64,000 bases of DNA from Carposina sasakii (taxonomy: Eukaryota > Arthropoda > Insecta > Lepidoptera > Carposinidae). Shown piece by piece: positions 45,875-57,047 of this stretch (positions within the stretch are counted from its first letter, which is position 1; every line of letters begins with the position of its first letter). The stretch lies in NCBI GenBank assembly GCA_014607495.2, contig CP053162.1:5092469-5156468 (forward strand). Reading direction: 5' to 3'. The position numbers and the translations under genes are program-made. The notes beneath the pieces are model-generated. The model ran no database searches. It worked only from the letters and a program-made list of their open reading frames with translations, and was not told the origin of the DNA.

Positions 45875-46105
45875 GTGTTATTATAAAAGAATATAAATAT
45901 CATTTAAGCGAAACATTGCGTAAATTTGACGGATATTCTATACATTTTGCTGTCAAATGTCATATTTAAAAAGAGTTTACCTTTAGGCGCTCTTAGCGCC
46001 TAAAGTTGATTTAAATATGACGTTTGACAGCAAAACGTATGGAATATCTGCCAAATTTAGGGCACGTTTAGCTTAAACAATGTTTAAATTCTTTTGTAAT
46101 AACAC
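45875..46105. mobile_element. 231-bp hairpin MITE, GTGTTATTA termini
   Basis: Arms of about 97 bp are inverted with scattered mismatches (gtgttattataaaagaat … 'gctgtcaaatgtcatattta'). The centre is itself a hairpin, CTTTAGGCGC-TCTTA-GCGCCTAAAG (45981-46005). Related pieces occur at 56637-56768 and 1213-1350. Confidence 0.82.
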
Positions 46106-46640
46106 GGTATGTGTCCAACGTCACCTGGGATAAATTATGATTAGGAATTGTTTATTTTACACTCACTTGCAGTACCTAAAGTTATGATAAAAATTTGAAA
46201 TAGTTACGAAAATGTAAGCTAGTGCATTAAGTTTTTTAATGTAACCGCTGTGAACTTGGAAAATAATATAATAAGCTAAAATAAGGAATTAAAACAAAAT
46301 AATTAATTGAAATATGTTAATAATCTATTATTGGAAAACCGATCTCTTCAAAGAAAAACTTTTAAAATATTCTCGAAAACATAAAACTGTCTAAGTACTT
46401 CATTGTGGTAGGCAGGTATTCTTTACAGGGTGCCACCAAAACAAAATTAATTAACATATTTGTAAATTTTTTGTAGTTTCTTTATAGGTACATCATACAT
46501 AGGTACATTCATTTACGAAATTTTAAACGCCTTATTCTGGTTACATTTTTTAAATGCAATAAAATACATTATAATTGACCAACTCGTGTGGTGATAATTA
46601 ATATAAATTTTGATTTGTTTCATAACATACATACATACAT
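46106..46640. other. No gene seen
   Basis: AT-rich. Ends in a short (atac)n run at 46627-46640 just before the SINE. Confidence 0.5.
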
Positions 46641-46898
46641 ACTGGCCGCGAGGTGCCAGTAGAGTAGAATTTATACCCCCCCATGTCTGCCCGTGGGTAT
46701 CGTACAAGGCGATTAATGGTTCCCGGGAGGTGGGCAGCAGCGCCTCCCGTGTTGCCAACATAGTCCAAAAATCAGACTGCAGTCACCAACCCGCCTGCCC
46801 AGCGTGGTGACGTGGTAAATACTCCCATGGCAGTCTTGTGGCGTGCCCTGGGGGAGGCCTTCATCCAGCAGTAGACTGCAATAGGTTGATGATGATGA
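46641..46898 (+). mobile_element. SINE with RTE-type tail, full copy 2
   Basis: ggccgcgaggtgccagtaga … 'gggggaggccttcatccagcagtagactgcaataggttgatgatgatga'. Same start as 42640-42894. Preceded by (atac)n and followed at once by an inverted family B end. Confidence 0.72.
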
Positions 46899-46904
46899 TA
46901 CATA

Positions 46905-46985
46905 CATATAATCACGCCTTTATCCCTTACGTGGGAGGCAGAGCACCAAGGGCCGATAGAATCACATGGTGCCACTTCTGACATT
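46905..46985 (-). repeat. Family B SINE, 3' fragment, inverted
   Basis: catataatcacgcctttatc … 'gcagagcaccaagggccgatagaatcacatggtgccac' is the last 80 bases of family B. The two SINE tails meet tail-to-tail here. Confidence 0.65.
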
Positions 46986-47194
46986 TTTTCATAACACTAT
47001 TTAATCTAAGTGCATAATTTCAGTTACCTACCTATAAAATTAGGACCTATCGTGTTGCTATTTAATTAATTTTGAATAAATAGGGTTTCATTAGAATAAT
47101 TTAAATAAAAATTCGCTCAAAAACACCTACTACAATAAATTACCTTTACTTTTTTATAAATGAAATTTTTAGGCGTTAATTCGGAAGTTCAAAC

Positions 47195-47344
47195 ATTATT
47201 GGGTGCCCCACCACCGGCCCTACACCCTCCACTGACCCTCGGATCTCTCGGTTTCTCATGGCGATTTGAGTGCATGCCTTTTCCATTATGATATCAGATC
47301 AGGGTCAGTGGAGGGTAGGGCCCGTGGTGGGCGCACCCAATAAT
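47195..47344. mobile_element. 150-bp hairpin MITE, ATTATTGGGTG termini
   Basis: Arms ATTATTGGGTGCCCCACCAC… and …GTGGTGGGCGCACCCAATAAT are inverted over about 50 bp, up to 'actgaccctcggatct'. The loop is about 45 bp. A single arm also occurs at 1265-1320. Confidence 0.8.
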
Positions 47345-47730
47345 ACCTTTACTTTGATTATAAATGTTGTTTTTCAGAATTATAATTTTGTTAGATACCT
47401 ACTCGTGTAACTTATTATTATAAAGTTTAAAACATTAAACCAGATACCAAAGCTATTTTGCCGTTTGTATTATGCCGATTTTAATAACAATGTGTGATAC
47501 AACTATTCATCTTTAATAGTCTATTATTCATTCATCATATTTTGTGTGGCATAAAAATAAATACGATCACCATAAAGCCAATCAATTAGAAGGGATAAAA
47601 CGCATGAAACAAACAATATGTCGATAAATAGTAACAATGCCACATAATTATCAATAACAGATAATATGTAGTTATTTCGAATAAGTACGTATGTCTTCAT
47701 TTAATTTATATTATAAGTATAACAAGTTTC
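47345..47730. other. No gene seen
   Basis: AT-rich unique-looking sequence. Confidence 0.5.
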
Positions 47731-48002
47731 TTCTATGCTGCTCTGGGAGTGAAAAAAAAACGTATAATACTACAGCTGCTTCTCTTCCCGAGCATACTGT
47801 ACAAGTCGGTAGAGGGACAAGAGGGTCTTGGTGTTTTGTAGGCGATGGGCTGACCACCTGTCACTACTAACCGAACATGTACATCTCAACTATAGGTACC
47901 CTCAAAATTGGTCAGAAGTGGCACCATGTGGTCCTATTGGCCCTTGGTGCTCTACCTACCCCGTAAGGGATAAAGGCGTGATTATATGTGTATATATATG
48001 TA
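47731..48002 (+). mobile_element. SINE-like family B, copy 3
   Basis: ttctatgctgctctgggagt … 'ataaaggcgtgattatatgtgtatat'. Same 5' boundary as the other two long copies. Confidence 0.7.
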
Positions 48003-48111
48003 TAACAAGTTTGTTTCACAATAAAATTTGTCGAGCAAACATTTTACCTTTTTTCGACACTCTGTTATGGCGGTTGATTTTGCCAATGGTGTCAATGCAT
48101 TTTTTCTATAT

Positions 48112-48343
48112 TATTATAAATATAATAATAATAATAAATATTCACACACTTCACAACACATTGACCTAGTCCCACATTAAGATCCCTAAGGTCTTGTGTC
48201 GTGGGTACTAAGCAACGGTATATAAATACATAGATAAGTATAGAAACATCCATGACTCGGAAACAAACATCGATATTCATCATACCAATGTTTGCACCTA
48301 CCGGGATTCGAACCCAGGACCTATGGGGTCGCAAGGAGGGCCA
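48112..48343 (-). mobile_element. tRNA-derived SINE (family C), copy 2
   Basis: B-box complement ccgggattcgaaccc at 48301-48315 and a (taa)n tail at 48115-48139. The head is slightly degraded (gcaaggagggccactat). Confidence 0.8.
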
Positions 48344-48349
48344 CTATAT

Positions 48350-48530
48350 TACACTTACTACTTATAATAAAACCGTAACAGACCGCATTTTGTGCACGCT
48401 AATCTTAGAAATGGCTTAACTGATTTGGATACAGTTTTCGGGATGGGCATCACTTAACATATCGTTTGTTGTAGAGCGAATAGTCTCCGAAACTTCTGCA
48501 GTCTACGCGGACGCCCGTCCACTAGTATTT
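48350..48530 (-). repeat. RTE-like tail fragment
   Basis: gcacgctaatcttagaaatg … 'gcatcacttaacatatcg' … 'tacgcggacgcccgtccactag', of the 26287/37130 family. Confidence 0.5.
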
Positions 48531-49730
48531 TTATAAAATGTATAATTATTCGTTCATAAAGAAAACACAAAGATAAAAAAATCAAGAAAAGTTGTAAATT
48601 GATTGATTCTAACAATGGAATGGAGCTGACTATATCGAAGTTTGGCAACAGCCTGCAATTTAGAATCAATAGTTAATTAAGTTTATGCCAAACACTTCTG
48701 TGTTTGTTCTGAGTACCTATGGACCTATCCCTCTGAGTATCTACCTATTCTACTGTGAATAAATCCATTCGATTGATAGGTATTTGTGATACTGATAGGT
48801 ATTTGCTTGAAGTGATAGCCTTTGTTGAAAATGTATTTTCAATATTCAATTAAAACTGAACATAAATGTCTGACAAAAAATTATGTTGGTCTCCTTTAGC
48901 CTCATGGATAAGCCTTCTAATTATTGTTTAACAACTCTCATAATATTTATGATAATTTATTCAGTTTGCAAACTTTCAGATTGGGATTATTATTTAATTT
49001 TTAATGTAATGTAATAAAAAACATTATGTTGTTACATCCATTCTTCCTATCACAATTCCCTAGGGGTAAAGTTACATAGGAAAATTACTCTTTTATATTT
49101 TCAGAATATGGGATTACTAAATGAAATAATAAAAATAAATATGTATCAAAATTCAGATGATATCTAATATCTGTCATATTCCTTTTAATATAATTGAAAT
49201 GGAAAGAACATAATAAATAAATTAAATAAAATACATTTTGCAATTCTATTCTGTTTCTTCTTCGGTGTTAAATGAAAAAAAAATCTGTTATTTTTAGAAT
49301 CTAATCCAAACATAAAAAGGAAAGTTGTGATTACCTATAATACTTCGCAATAGTATTTCATTGTGACAACGTTTATTATGAATTGAATGTGACAGTTCCC
49401 CGGAGATTCTCAGTTGACGCCCAAAGGGTCAGGCTGATTACATATCTCGCAAAAGCAAAGCGGTAGCAATGCGACCTATAAAAAAATTGCTACCACATTT
49501 GTTAGATTTGTAATTAGGGGGTTAGATTACCAATGGGGTTAGATAGTACGGGGACATGACCAACACGATATGCAAAAAAGTGCATACTTATCGTTGTAAT
49601 GCGCGTATCTACAGTAATTAAGTAAATGTAATGCAATCAAGTCATTGCATGAAATGTATTGTATGAAATCAAGTGTTTGTGTCAGGTATTTTAGGCAGTT
49701 TAAAAAAAATATTGTTTAAAAATGTTTGAT
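48531..49730. other. No gene seen
   Basis: AT-rich. A patch at about 49440-49510 (cgcaaaagcaaagcggtagc…attgctaccac) resembles the insert in family D copy 2. Confidence 0.5.
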
Positions 49731-49734
49731 ACAT

Positions 49735-49910
49735 TATGCGTCTATGTGCATTCATGCAAAAAAAACGTAATGTAATTATTCAACTTTTGACCTTATAATA
49801 TCTTCGGAACCAGACACTTCTCAGGTAGACAAAGAAAAATTTATGTTTGTGATGATGAGGAGAATCCGTAGTAGAAGTATTCGGAAACGTTGACGCCCAA
49901 AAACAACCTG
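49735..49910 (+). mobile_element. CAGGRTG MITE (family E), 3' half
   Basis: gcgtctatgtgcattcatgc … 'gacgcccaaaaacaacctg'. The left half is missing. Confidence 0.65.
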
Positions 49911-50865
49911 TATATATTTTATTTCATAATTTTGTAGTATTGTTTTTTTTTTTCATATTGGGTAGGTACTACTTACCTATAGAACCTGCTTATTTTCGTA
50001 AAAAAATGTATTTCGTAGAAATCTAGTCAGGAGATTTGTTTTTCTTTTAACTGTAATTCTATTATAATAAAGGGCAAGTTCAGTAGAAACACAAATAAAA
50101 TATAATAGAAAACATTATGTATTCAGATAGAAATATTTATCAAACCTTACATTAAAAAAAAAAATAAGTACATTTTCGTAAATTTCGTGAGAAATATCTT
50201 AGTTACCACATGTAGGATCGCGACACAAATATCGCTTGTAAATAAAAGTATAATAGAATTATTATAATAAGGAAAATTCCAAGTAGAAGCATAAAATCTA
50301 TCTTTACAAAATTTACTTACTTATTTTCGTTCGCGTACAAGAGAAACACCAACTTCAAAGTTGATAATATTTTTACCTCGAAAGTTCAAAAGGACTTTTC
50401 TTTTTGTTGTTACTTATAAATAGTCTTATAAAGAGTCCTTTATTTATTTACTCGTAATATTTTTTTCTTAACTATGGAAAAATAACCCTCAATCATCGTG
50501 AATAACTGATAGGTAAATATATTATTACCATGAACACAAGCAAGGTCTGCTATTCCAGAGCATGACACATGACTACGTCACAGCATGTGTTTTCTAAATA
50601 ATTGTAATAAATAGCTTCCAGCGCTTCTTCAAAATTTAGTTCACACGATTAAATTTATTTCCAAATTCTAAGTTGAGTTCTAACAAATCTTTTATTATTT
50701 TCCAGGTTTATAACTGATTACAATAAACATAATATTTTGAAACTTTGTTTCTTAACGATTTTCTAAATATATAACAGAATTTTATTAATAAACATAGGTC
50801 ATCATAGCAATCCAGGCTGCAATAATGTTGATTCTACCTTAATTTTTTAAATTTACATATATATA
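49911..50865. other. No gene seen
   Basis: Very AT-rich. 'ctattataataaagggcaagttcagtagaaacac' (about 50063) and 'gaattattataataaggaaaattccaagtagaagc' (about 50255) are weakly related. Confidence 0.5.
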
Positions 50866-50869
50866 AGGA

Positions 50870-51085
50870 CATATGGTTGTGTTCCCAAAAAATGGGTAGC
50901 CAAAACCGCAAGACAACGGAGATTTAAGATCTCCACTACGTTTAGTCCGGCGTCAAATGTTACAGAGATCAGTGACAAGTTGCTAGCTCGTCGCCTGATA
51001 CAATGAACTCTTACGATCTTCACGGAAGGAAAGATGCAGCTGATGTTATATTCTAGTAAAGCTTCGCATTAGCACATGAACATTG
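50870..51085 (-). repeat. Family D copy 9, near full length
   Basis: gttcccaaaaaatgggtagc, 'gagatttaagatctccactacgtttag', 'gtgacaagttgctagctcgtcgcctga' and 'gatgcagctgatgttatattctag'. Confidence 0.65.
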
Positions 51086-51336
51086 AATAAATATAAAAAA
51101 AACACATAAGGTGATTTTAAATTATAATGCGAGTTTTGTAAAATGTTTGAATACGTTTTTTCATACAAGCATGTAAAAAAATCTTCATTTAATGCACTCC
51201 TTATGGAATCTTTATGCAAATCGAGTTAATAAAAAAAAACACTTGATTTACATTTGAGGCAATTAAAATCAGGATTTGACTCAAAATAATGTTTTTTGTT
51301 TCTTACACTTACACCTTGTAAAACCTATAGGTAACT

Positions 51337-51535
51337 CGTAACATAGTGGTTCCAAACTTACATATCTATTACTAATGACATTATGACGTAACATAGTGGT
51401 TGCAAACTTACATATCTAATACTAATGACATTATGACGTGACATAGTGGTTGCAAACTTACATATCTAATACTAATGACATTATGACGTGACATAGTAGT
51501 TGCAAACTTACATATCTAATACTAATGACATTGTA
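51337..51535. repeat. Minisatellite, 50-bp unit x 4
   Basis: 'acatagtggt' starts at 51341, 51391, 51441 and 51491 (acatagtagt). Units contain 'gcaaacttacatatctaata' and 'ctaatgacattatgacgt' and differ by only one to three bases. Confidence 0.93.
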
Positions 51536-51634
51536 AAAGCTCATATAAAAGAAAATAATTATTAGCGTTGGATTTATAAAGCGAGTTCAATCACATTTCA
51601 GCTTAAAAAACTTATGGGATAACTAAATACTACT

Positions 51635-51775
51635 ATTAAATAAATCGGCTGCATCTATTTTTGTGCATGTCGTAAGATCCGAATAAGATACCCAGGGGAC
51701 AAGCTAACAACTTCCCTGATCTTTTTCATCTGGCCCCGCTAAACTGAATGCGGCTGTAAGTTCTTAGTGAGCAGG
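51635..51775 (+). repeat. Family D copy 10, partial
   Basis: tcggctgcatctatttttgt, 'gcatgtcgtaagatccg', 'gacaagctaacaacttccctga' and 'ggccccgctaaactgaatgcgg'. Confidence 0.5.
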
Positions 51776-51805
51776 CTTGTTGGGAAACCGGCCATGTATT
51801 ATAAA

Positions 51806-52028
51806 TAAATAAATATTCATACTTCACAACACATTGAGCTAGTCCCACACTAAGATCCCTAAGGTTTTGTGTCGTGGGTACTACAACGGTATATAAATAC
51901 ATAGATATTTATAGAAACATCTATGGCTCGGAAATAAACATCGATATTCATCATATCAATGTTTACATCTACCGGGATTCAAACCCAGGACCTATGGCGT
52001 CGCAGGCAGGGCCACTACCAACTACACC
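51806..52028 (-). mobile_element. tRNA-derived SINE (family C), copy 3
   Basis: Head ggtgtagttggtagtggccc (52009-52028), B-box region at 51973-51987 with one change, tail (aaat)n at 51803-51820. Confidence 0.8.
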
Positions 52029-52272
52029 AATCGGTTGTAGTATGTAGTACCTACATAGTATCAAATTGTCACGAATAACCTCTCTAGCCTATTTTTCTGT
52101 TAGATTTACTTTTAAAACTAAACAATTTTAATAAATTCGAAGCACACTAGCGATGATAGTGAGATGAACTAAAACTAAATTATATAGATTTGCTTTGCTT
52201 ATTGGTATCAATTTTATTTATAAAATATTTAATATGTATACAATTCAGCAACTTTTAATTGACAATAATATA

Positions 52273-52640
52273 CAGGGTGTTTTTTTGTAGCCACCATTAA
52301 CGAAGGGTACGTCCTCTATACATCAAATAAAGTAGGTTTATGTCAAAAAAATGCTGGGAAAAAAAAATATTTTTTTGAAAATTCTTTTTTATTACTTGAT
52401 CGGGCGAAATTTATAGTGTCTAGTGTTTATGTTAGTTTTATTATAGACATATATTAATTATTTCTCGTGAAAAAATCTTGATACGCGTGTCTATGTGCAT
52501 TTATGCAGAAAAACGCAGTCTATTTACTCAACTTTGGACCCTAATATTTTGGAAACCAGACACTTCCCAGGTTTGCTTCCATGTAGAAAAATTATCGTGA
52601 TGATGAGGACATTCCGTAGTTTTCGGGAACGTTGACGATT
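52273..52640 (+). mobile_element. CAGGRTG MITE (family E), right end lost
   Basis: CAGGGTGTTTTTTTGTAGCC … 'gttttcgggaacgttgacga', then unrelated sequence. The last ~15 bases of the right terminus are absent. Confidence 0.78.
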
Positions 52641-54700
52641 AGTCATAGTTAATTAGACACACTTACAGAACATACATTAAGAGTAACAATAATTACACTT
52701 ACAACAAAAAATCTGATGTATGTGCTATAGGTGTGCGACATCATTCACAAATAATATTATAGTGGAGTGTGTTTCATCAAACAGCTCCCCTGGGCGAGAG
52801 CGCCAGCTACTATATGTATGACTACACCATCTGTGTCACTGCATACAATAAATGTAGTTATTATATAAATAATATATAATATTATCTAATATTTTGAAGA
52901 CGTGAAAACAATTTGCAATCTTTGCGAAACCATGATTGCCATGGAAGTCAGTTTAATACAACAGCAACATAGATACTGTATCTTTGATATTTAGATAAAA
53001 TGTCCGGTCAATAAATATTACCCACTTATTTAATTACTTAAAACGTATGATTATGTCCATGTCTTGTTCATTGATTTCATATAAAGATCTATGTCCGATT
53101 AATCGACATAGTTTAACTTTGTGAGTCACCGATATCTCTAAATAAAACACGAGAAAATATTTATATGCTTAATATACTCATTGTGAACTTCCTAGGCCCA
53201 TGTTAAAAGGAAGCAAATTAATAGGTACAATAGCACCTTTTAATAACAATAGAAGGGTATAGTATCGATCATTACGAGATTGTCAATGAATTTAATTACT
53301 TCAAGCGAAATAAGGTAATCCTATCAAAGGTTGTGAAAAGATCCTGCGTAGTGAGTTGGTACGCATGCATGATGGATTTCTTGTAAAACGTTGAGGACTT
53401 AAATTATTGTATACATTTCTGATATTTTCTAATATGAAATCACATAGCATCATCACATCAGCCTAGTGCAGTCCAGTCAACGTAGGCCTTCCCCAGGGGC
53501 TCTATAAAATATGTTCTGTTATAAAAACAATAATTAATTAATATAATACTTTCAACAAACTACGTATTGTCTACCTCTTCCTATTTTTCTAAGCCAAAGG
53601 AAAAACATGATTGATTAGTTTGTTTTGTTTATCTTATGTCGCGCGACCCTCTTTGACATGGACGATGTAAGTTTTACCATTTATGCATATCTTCGGAAAA
53701 CTTTTTAGAGCAAAGTCATTGCTTAAAGTAAGTAGTTCTGGCTCTGAGCCTCTGTACTTTAGTACTTATTGCTGACTAACTCGTTTTTTGTTCGCTTTGT
53801 TTTGGTCCTGAAAATTACCTCACAAGTCCTGAGAAAATTCATTGGCTGCCTTGGATGTATAAGACCTTTGGACTGAGGTAAGTTTGTTTGATTATTTAAT
53901 AATCACTGCTATAGGTACCTGCCATGAGAAATTTTAACAAAACTTAACAAAAATATAAATTTTATAAGTCTGTCAATTGATTGACCTAAAGTTAAGACAG
54001 GATATTATCTGTCTGGTTACGTGATCTTCACGTGTTCGATATTATATGGTTTAACCACAGAACAAAACACAGACATATAACAGACAAGACAGTAGGCGTA
54101 ATTTATGCTAGCAGAAGTAAATATTTAAATACACTGTACAAATATATCCCAAAGTTTACGAAGTAGTTCATATTTACAGGAACTGATGCAAAACGTTCAC
54201 ACGTTTCTCTTGTACGAGCTTTCCTCACGGCACCGAAGATTTTGCTCTGAAATAAAAGAAAATTTATATTAGAAAAGTTTGAATACGGCTTTTACGGTCA
54301 CGAAATATACCTATTTTTGCATGATTCATGAGTATTGATACTCGTATGCCATTATTTACTATGTATTGAATCTTTATTGAACAAGAAGTCAACAATGGAT
54401 ATTTTGATCCTGCCAGTTATTTGTTACGTCAATAATATTGCATGCAACAGGTAAGAAAATGGTATCACGTAAATGAGGCGTAATGGTAAACTATACCTAC
54501 CTAATATGCATTATGATCAAAGTAAACAAGGCCAAGGGAGATTTAATAATGCTGTCTATTTGTCTTTGTAGTAGGTGCCACGACACTTGACACAATATGA
54601 CGTTACTATTTTACTCTGGTCGTGAGTGACTTTGGGTATATAAATTTGGTATTACGAGTAGCATGGTAAAAATGTTATACATAAGAGTAATTAATAGTTC
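52641..54700. other. 2-kb stretch with little structure
   Basis: Mostly unique AT-rich sequence. Bases 53448-53505 are a minus-strand scrap of the RTE/SINE tail. The candidate terminal receptor exon lies at 54225-54246. Confidence 0.5.
54225..54246 (-). CDS. Possible short terminal coding exon of the upstream receptor
   Basis: A polypyrimidine/AG acceptor (ttcttttatttcAG) precedes this segment. Joined in phase 2 to the donor at 59736 it would add about seven residues (…T-A-K-S-S-V-P) and a TGA stop. The only support is the acceptor and the compatible phase, and no poly(A) signal was identified nearby. A stop already overlaps the donor at 59734-59732, so the exon may not exist. Confidence 0.2.
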
Positions 54701-54703
54701 ATA

Positions 54704-55096
54704 CAGGATGTTTTTCCATGGCCACCCTTAACGAAGGGTACGTACTCTATACATCAAATAAAGTAAGTTTATGCTTAAAAAAATGTTGGGAAACGATGTA
54801 TTTTTTTTATTTATCCAGTGTTTATGCTAGTTTTTTCATAAACAGATATTAATTATTTCTCGTGAAAAAATCTTGCTACACGCGTAAATGTGCATTAATG
54901 CAAATAGACGCGTGTAACAAGGATTTTTCACGTAAAAAATATCAGCATATAAATAAACTAACACAAACATTTGGACACCATAAATTTCGCGCGATCAACT
55001 CAATTTAAAAAAAATGTCAAAAAATTAAAATCGTTTCCCAGCAATTTTTTTTGGCAAATTTATTTCATATAAACGGTGGCAACGAAAAACATCATG
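54704..55096. mobile_element. Foldback derivative of MITE family E
   Basis: The left half (54704 to about 54893) is the normal left half of family E. The right half is the same left half inverted: 'cgtgtaacaaggatttttca', 'aatttcgcgcgatcaac', 'tttcccagcaattttttttggca', 'gtggcaacgaaaaacatcatg'. The usual right half is absent. Confidence 0.8.
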
Positions 55097-55574
55097 AATA
55101 GATAGATACAAAATCGTTTGCATTTTAATTTTAATTTATCGAAATTCTAATAAAATTATTATATGACATAAAAAGAAAACAATATATTACCATTTTAGCC
55201 CGTAAATAAGCTCCCGGGTTCAATTCCTAATAGAGCAAATATTGTTTGTTGTTGTCTTAGGTCTATCAAGGTACAGTCCGCAGTGAAAATTTTTATTATT
55301 ATTATTGTTATTATTCAATTTAAAATATCGTAACATAAAACGGACTATATAGAGAATAATGTATAGAGTATACATAATAAAAGAATAAGCTAAACATTTG
55401 TCCAATTTTTAATTATGTAGAGTAAAATGACAGCTACAATTGACTTTCTTTCTTTTTAATGTTGTCAGCGCAGTGTCATTAGTGTTGTAATATTTTATTG
55501 TGAGCGATTAATTGAATCGCGATATTATTTTCGATTTCACTCATTAATCTATTAATTATTAATCATTAAGCTAG
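55097..55574. other. No gene seen
   Basis: AT-rich with an (att)n run at 55290-55316. Confidence 0.5.
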
Positions 55575-55862
55575 TAAGCTGACCCGGCAAACGTTGTTTT
55601 GCCATGTAAAAGGGGTTGATCCTAGAGGGGTGGAAATTCATGGTTGTATGTATTTTTGTATGCTGTATCATAAAAAAATAAAAACAAAAAAAATTTAAAA
55701 AAAAAAATAGGGGTGGACCACCCTTAACATTTAGGGGGATGAAAAATAGATGTCCGATTCTCCACCCTAACCGATATGCATGCTAAGATTTACGAAAATC
55801 GGTCGAGCCGTTTCGGAGGAGTTTAACTCCTAACACCGTGACACGAGAATTTTATATCTATA
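55575..55862 (+). mobile_element. RTE-like tail, ctagctgacccggcaaacg family
   Basis: Nearly identical to 6090-6395 from gctgacccggcaaacgttgt to 'gacacgagaattttatatct'. Confidence 0.7.
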
Positions 55863-55920
55863 CTAATATATATATATATATATATTATTTATATAATATA
55901 TAATATATATAATATTATAA
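55863..55920. repeat. AT-rich microsatellite
   Basis: (TA)n interspersed with TTAT and AATAT, joining the two repeats on either side. Confidence 0.8.
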
Positions 55921-56115
55921 AGCTGAAGAGTTTGTTTGTTTGTTTGTTTGAACGCGCTAATCTCAGGAACTACTGGTCTGATTTGAAAAATTCTTTCAGT
56001 GTTAGATAGCCCATTTACCAAGGAAGGCTACAGGCTATACAACAACCTGCCCGGCTTCGCACGGGTGCAACGCCCCCTCACGCGGACGAAGTCGTGGGCG
56101 GCCGCTATATATTAG
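55921..56115 (+). repeat. RTE-like tail fragment
   Basis: agctgaagagtttgtttgtt…'aacgcgctaatctcaggaactactgg'…'cgcacgggtgcaac'…'gcggacgaagtcgtgggcggccgctat'. Confidence 0.6.
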
Positions 56116-56488
56116 ATATATACAAACAAACCCAATGTCTAAAACAGCTCTTTTATTTAATAAAATTAATAAATAAACACAAAAATCGATAAAATATAGT
56201 TTGAAATATAGCTTTTTTTATCTAACACATTTTAAGCCTCATCGATTTGGTACGTTTAGTTCGGAATTCAGACATTAGCCGACCTCTGAACATTCTTATG
56301 TACAACATGTATTTAATCGAAAAGATCAATCGATAATTTCGAGTAAATTTGGAGTAACACTATTTTTTTATTTCGCTAAAGTGGTAACCTTAAAATGTAA
56401 TTTTAGTCTACATAATAAAAAATCGTAGTATAGTTTATCTATGGACAGTTCATCGACATACACACAGATTACATCACCTATAGGTAGA

Positions 56489-56586
56489 CAGAATTACTTT
56501 TGCATTATGTTGGGTATCTATATTTATAGATACAAACAAAATACAATACATAGATACCCAACATAATGCAAAAGTAATTCTGTCTT
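56489..56586. mobile_element. 98-bp perfect hairpin with 12-bp direct flanks
   Basis: Arms of about 35 bp (cagaattacttttgcattat…gggtatctat) are perfect inverted copies around a loop of about 27 bases. Direct repeats CCTATAGGTAGA lie at 56477-56488 and 56587-56598. Confidence 0.85.
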
Positions 56587-56636
56587 CCTATAGGTAGATA
56601 CTGACTTTTATCTCGGAAGAAAATACTACACTTTTA

Positions 56637-56768
56637 CGGTGTTATTACAAAACAGCATCTAAAGTTAGACACTGTTTAAAAATTATATTTGACAGTAAAA
56701 TGTATGGAATATCTGTCAAATCAAGGCAATGTTTAGCTTAAACAATGTTCAAATTCTTATGTGAAACA
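56637..56768. mobile_element. GTGTTATTA hairpin MITE, internally shortened copy
   Basis: Left end ggtgttattacaaaa. Right part 'atggaatatctgtcaaatcaagg…gtttagcttaaacaatgttcaaattctta' matches 46030-46105. Confidence 0.65.
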
Positions 56769-57037
56769 CGAGATGAGATAACTTTACTACCTAACAATAA
56801 TGATAAAAATGCCTGCCATGTTAGCTACAAATCGACAAGTCGAATTTTATCGACCTTATGTCATCTCCTTAATGCGCATGTTAGGCCTACTGGTGTCAGG
56901 GGACATTTTACGCCTTTTCCTTTGTTCCCCTTCCCCTCTTTCTAATTCTTATGTCCTAAATGCATAGTGGAATCATATTAGTGGTTTTATGCTATTTTAT
57001 AAGCTACTAAAAAAATTGGTTGGAATATCAGTATTTT
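56769..57037. other. Short unique stretch
   Basis: No gene seen; ends at the target duplication of the RTE insertion. Confidence 0.5.
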
Positions 57038-57047
57038 AAGGTTGCAA
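57038..57047 (+). repeat. Left target duplication of the RTE insertion
   Basis: aaggttgcaa here matches aaggtcgcaa at 58596-58605 (one mismatch), directly bordering the LINE. Confidence 0.75.
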
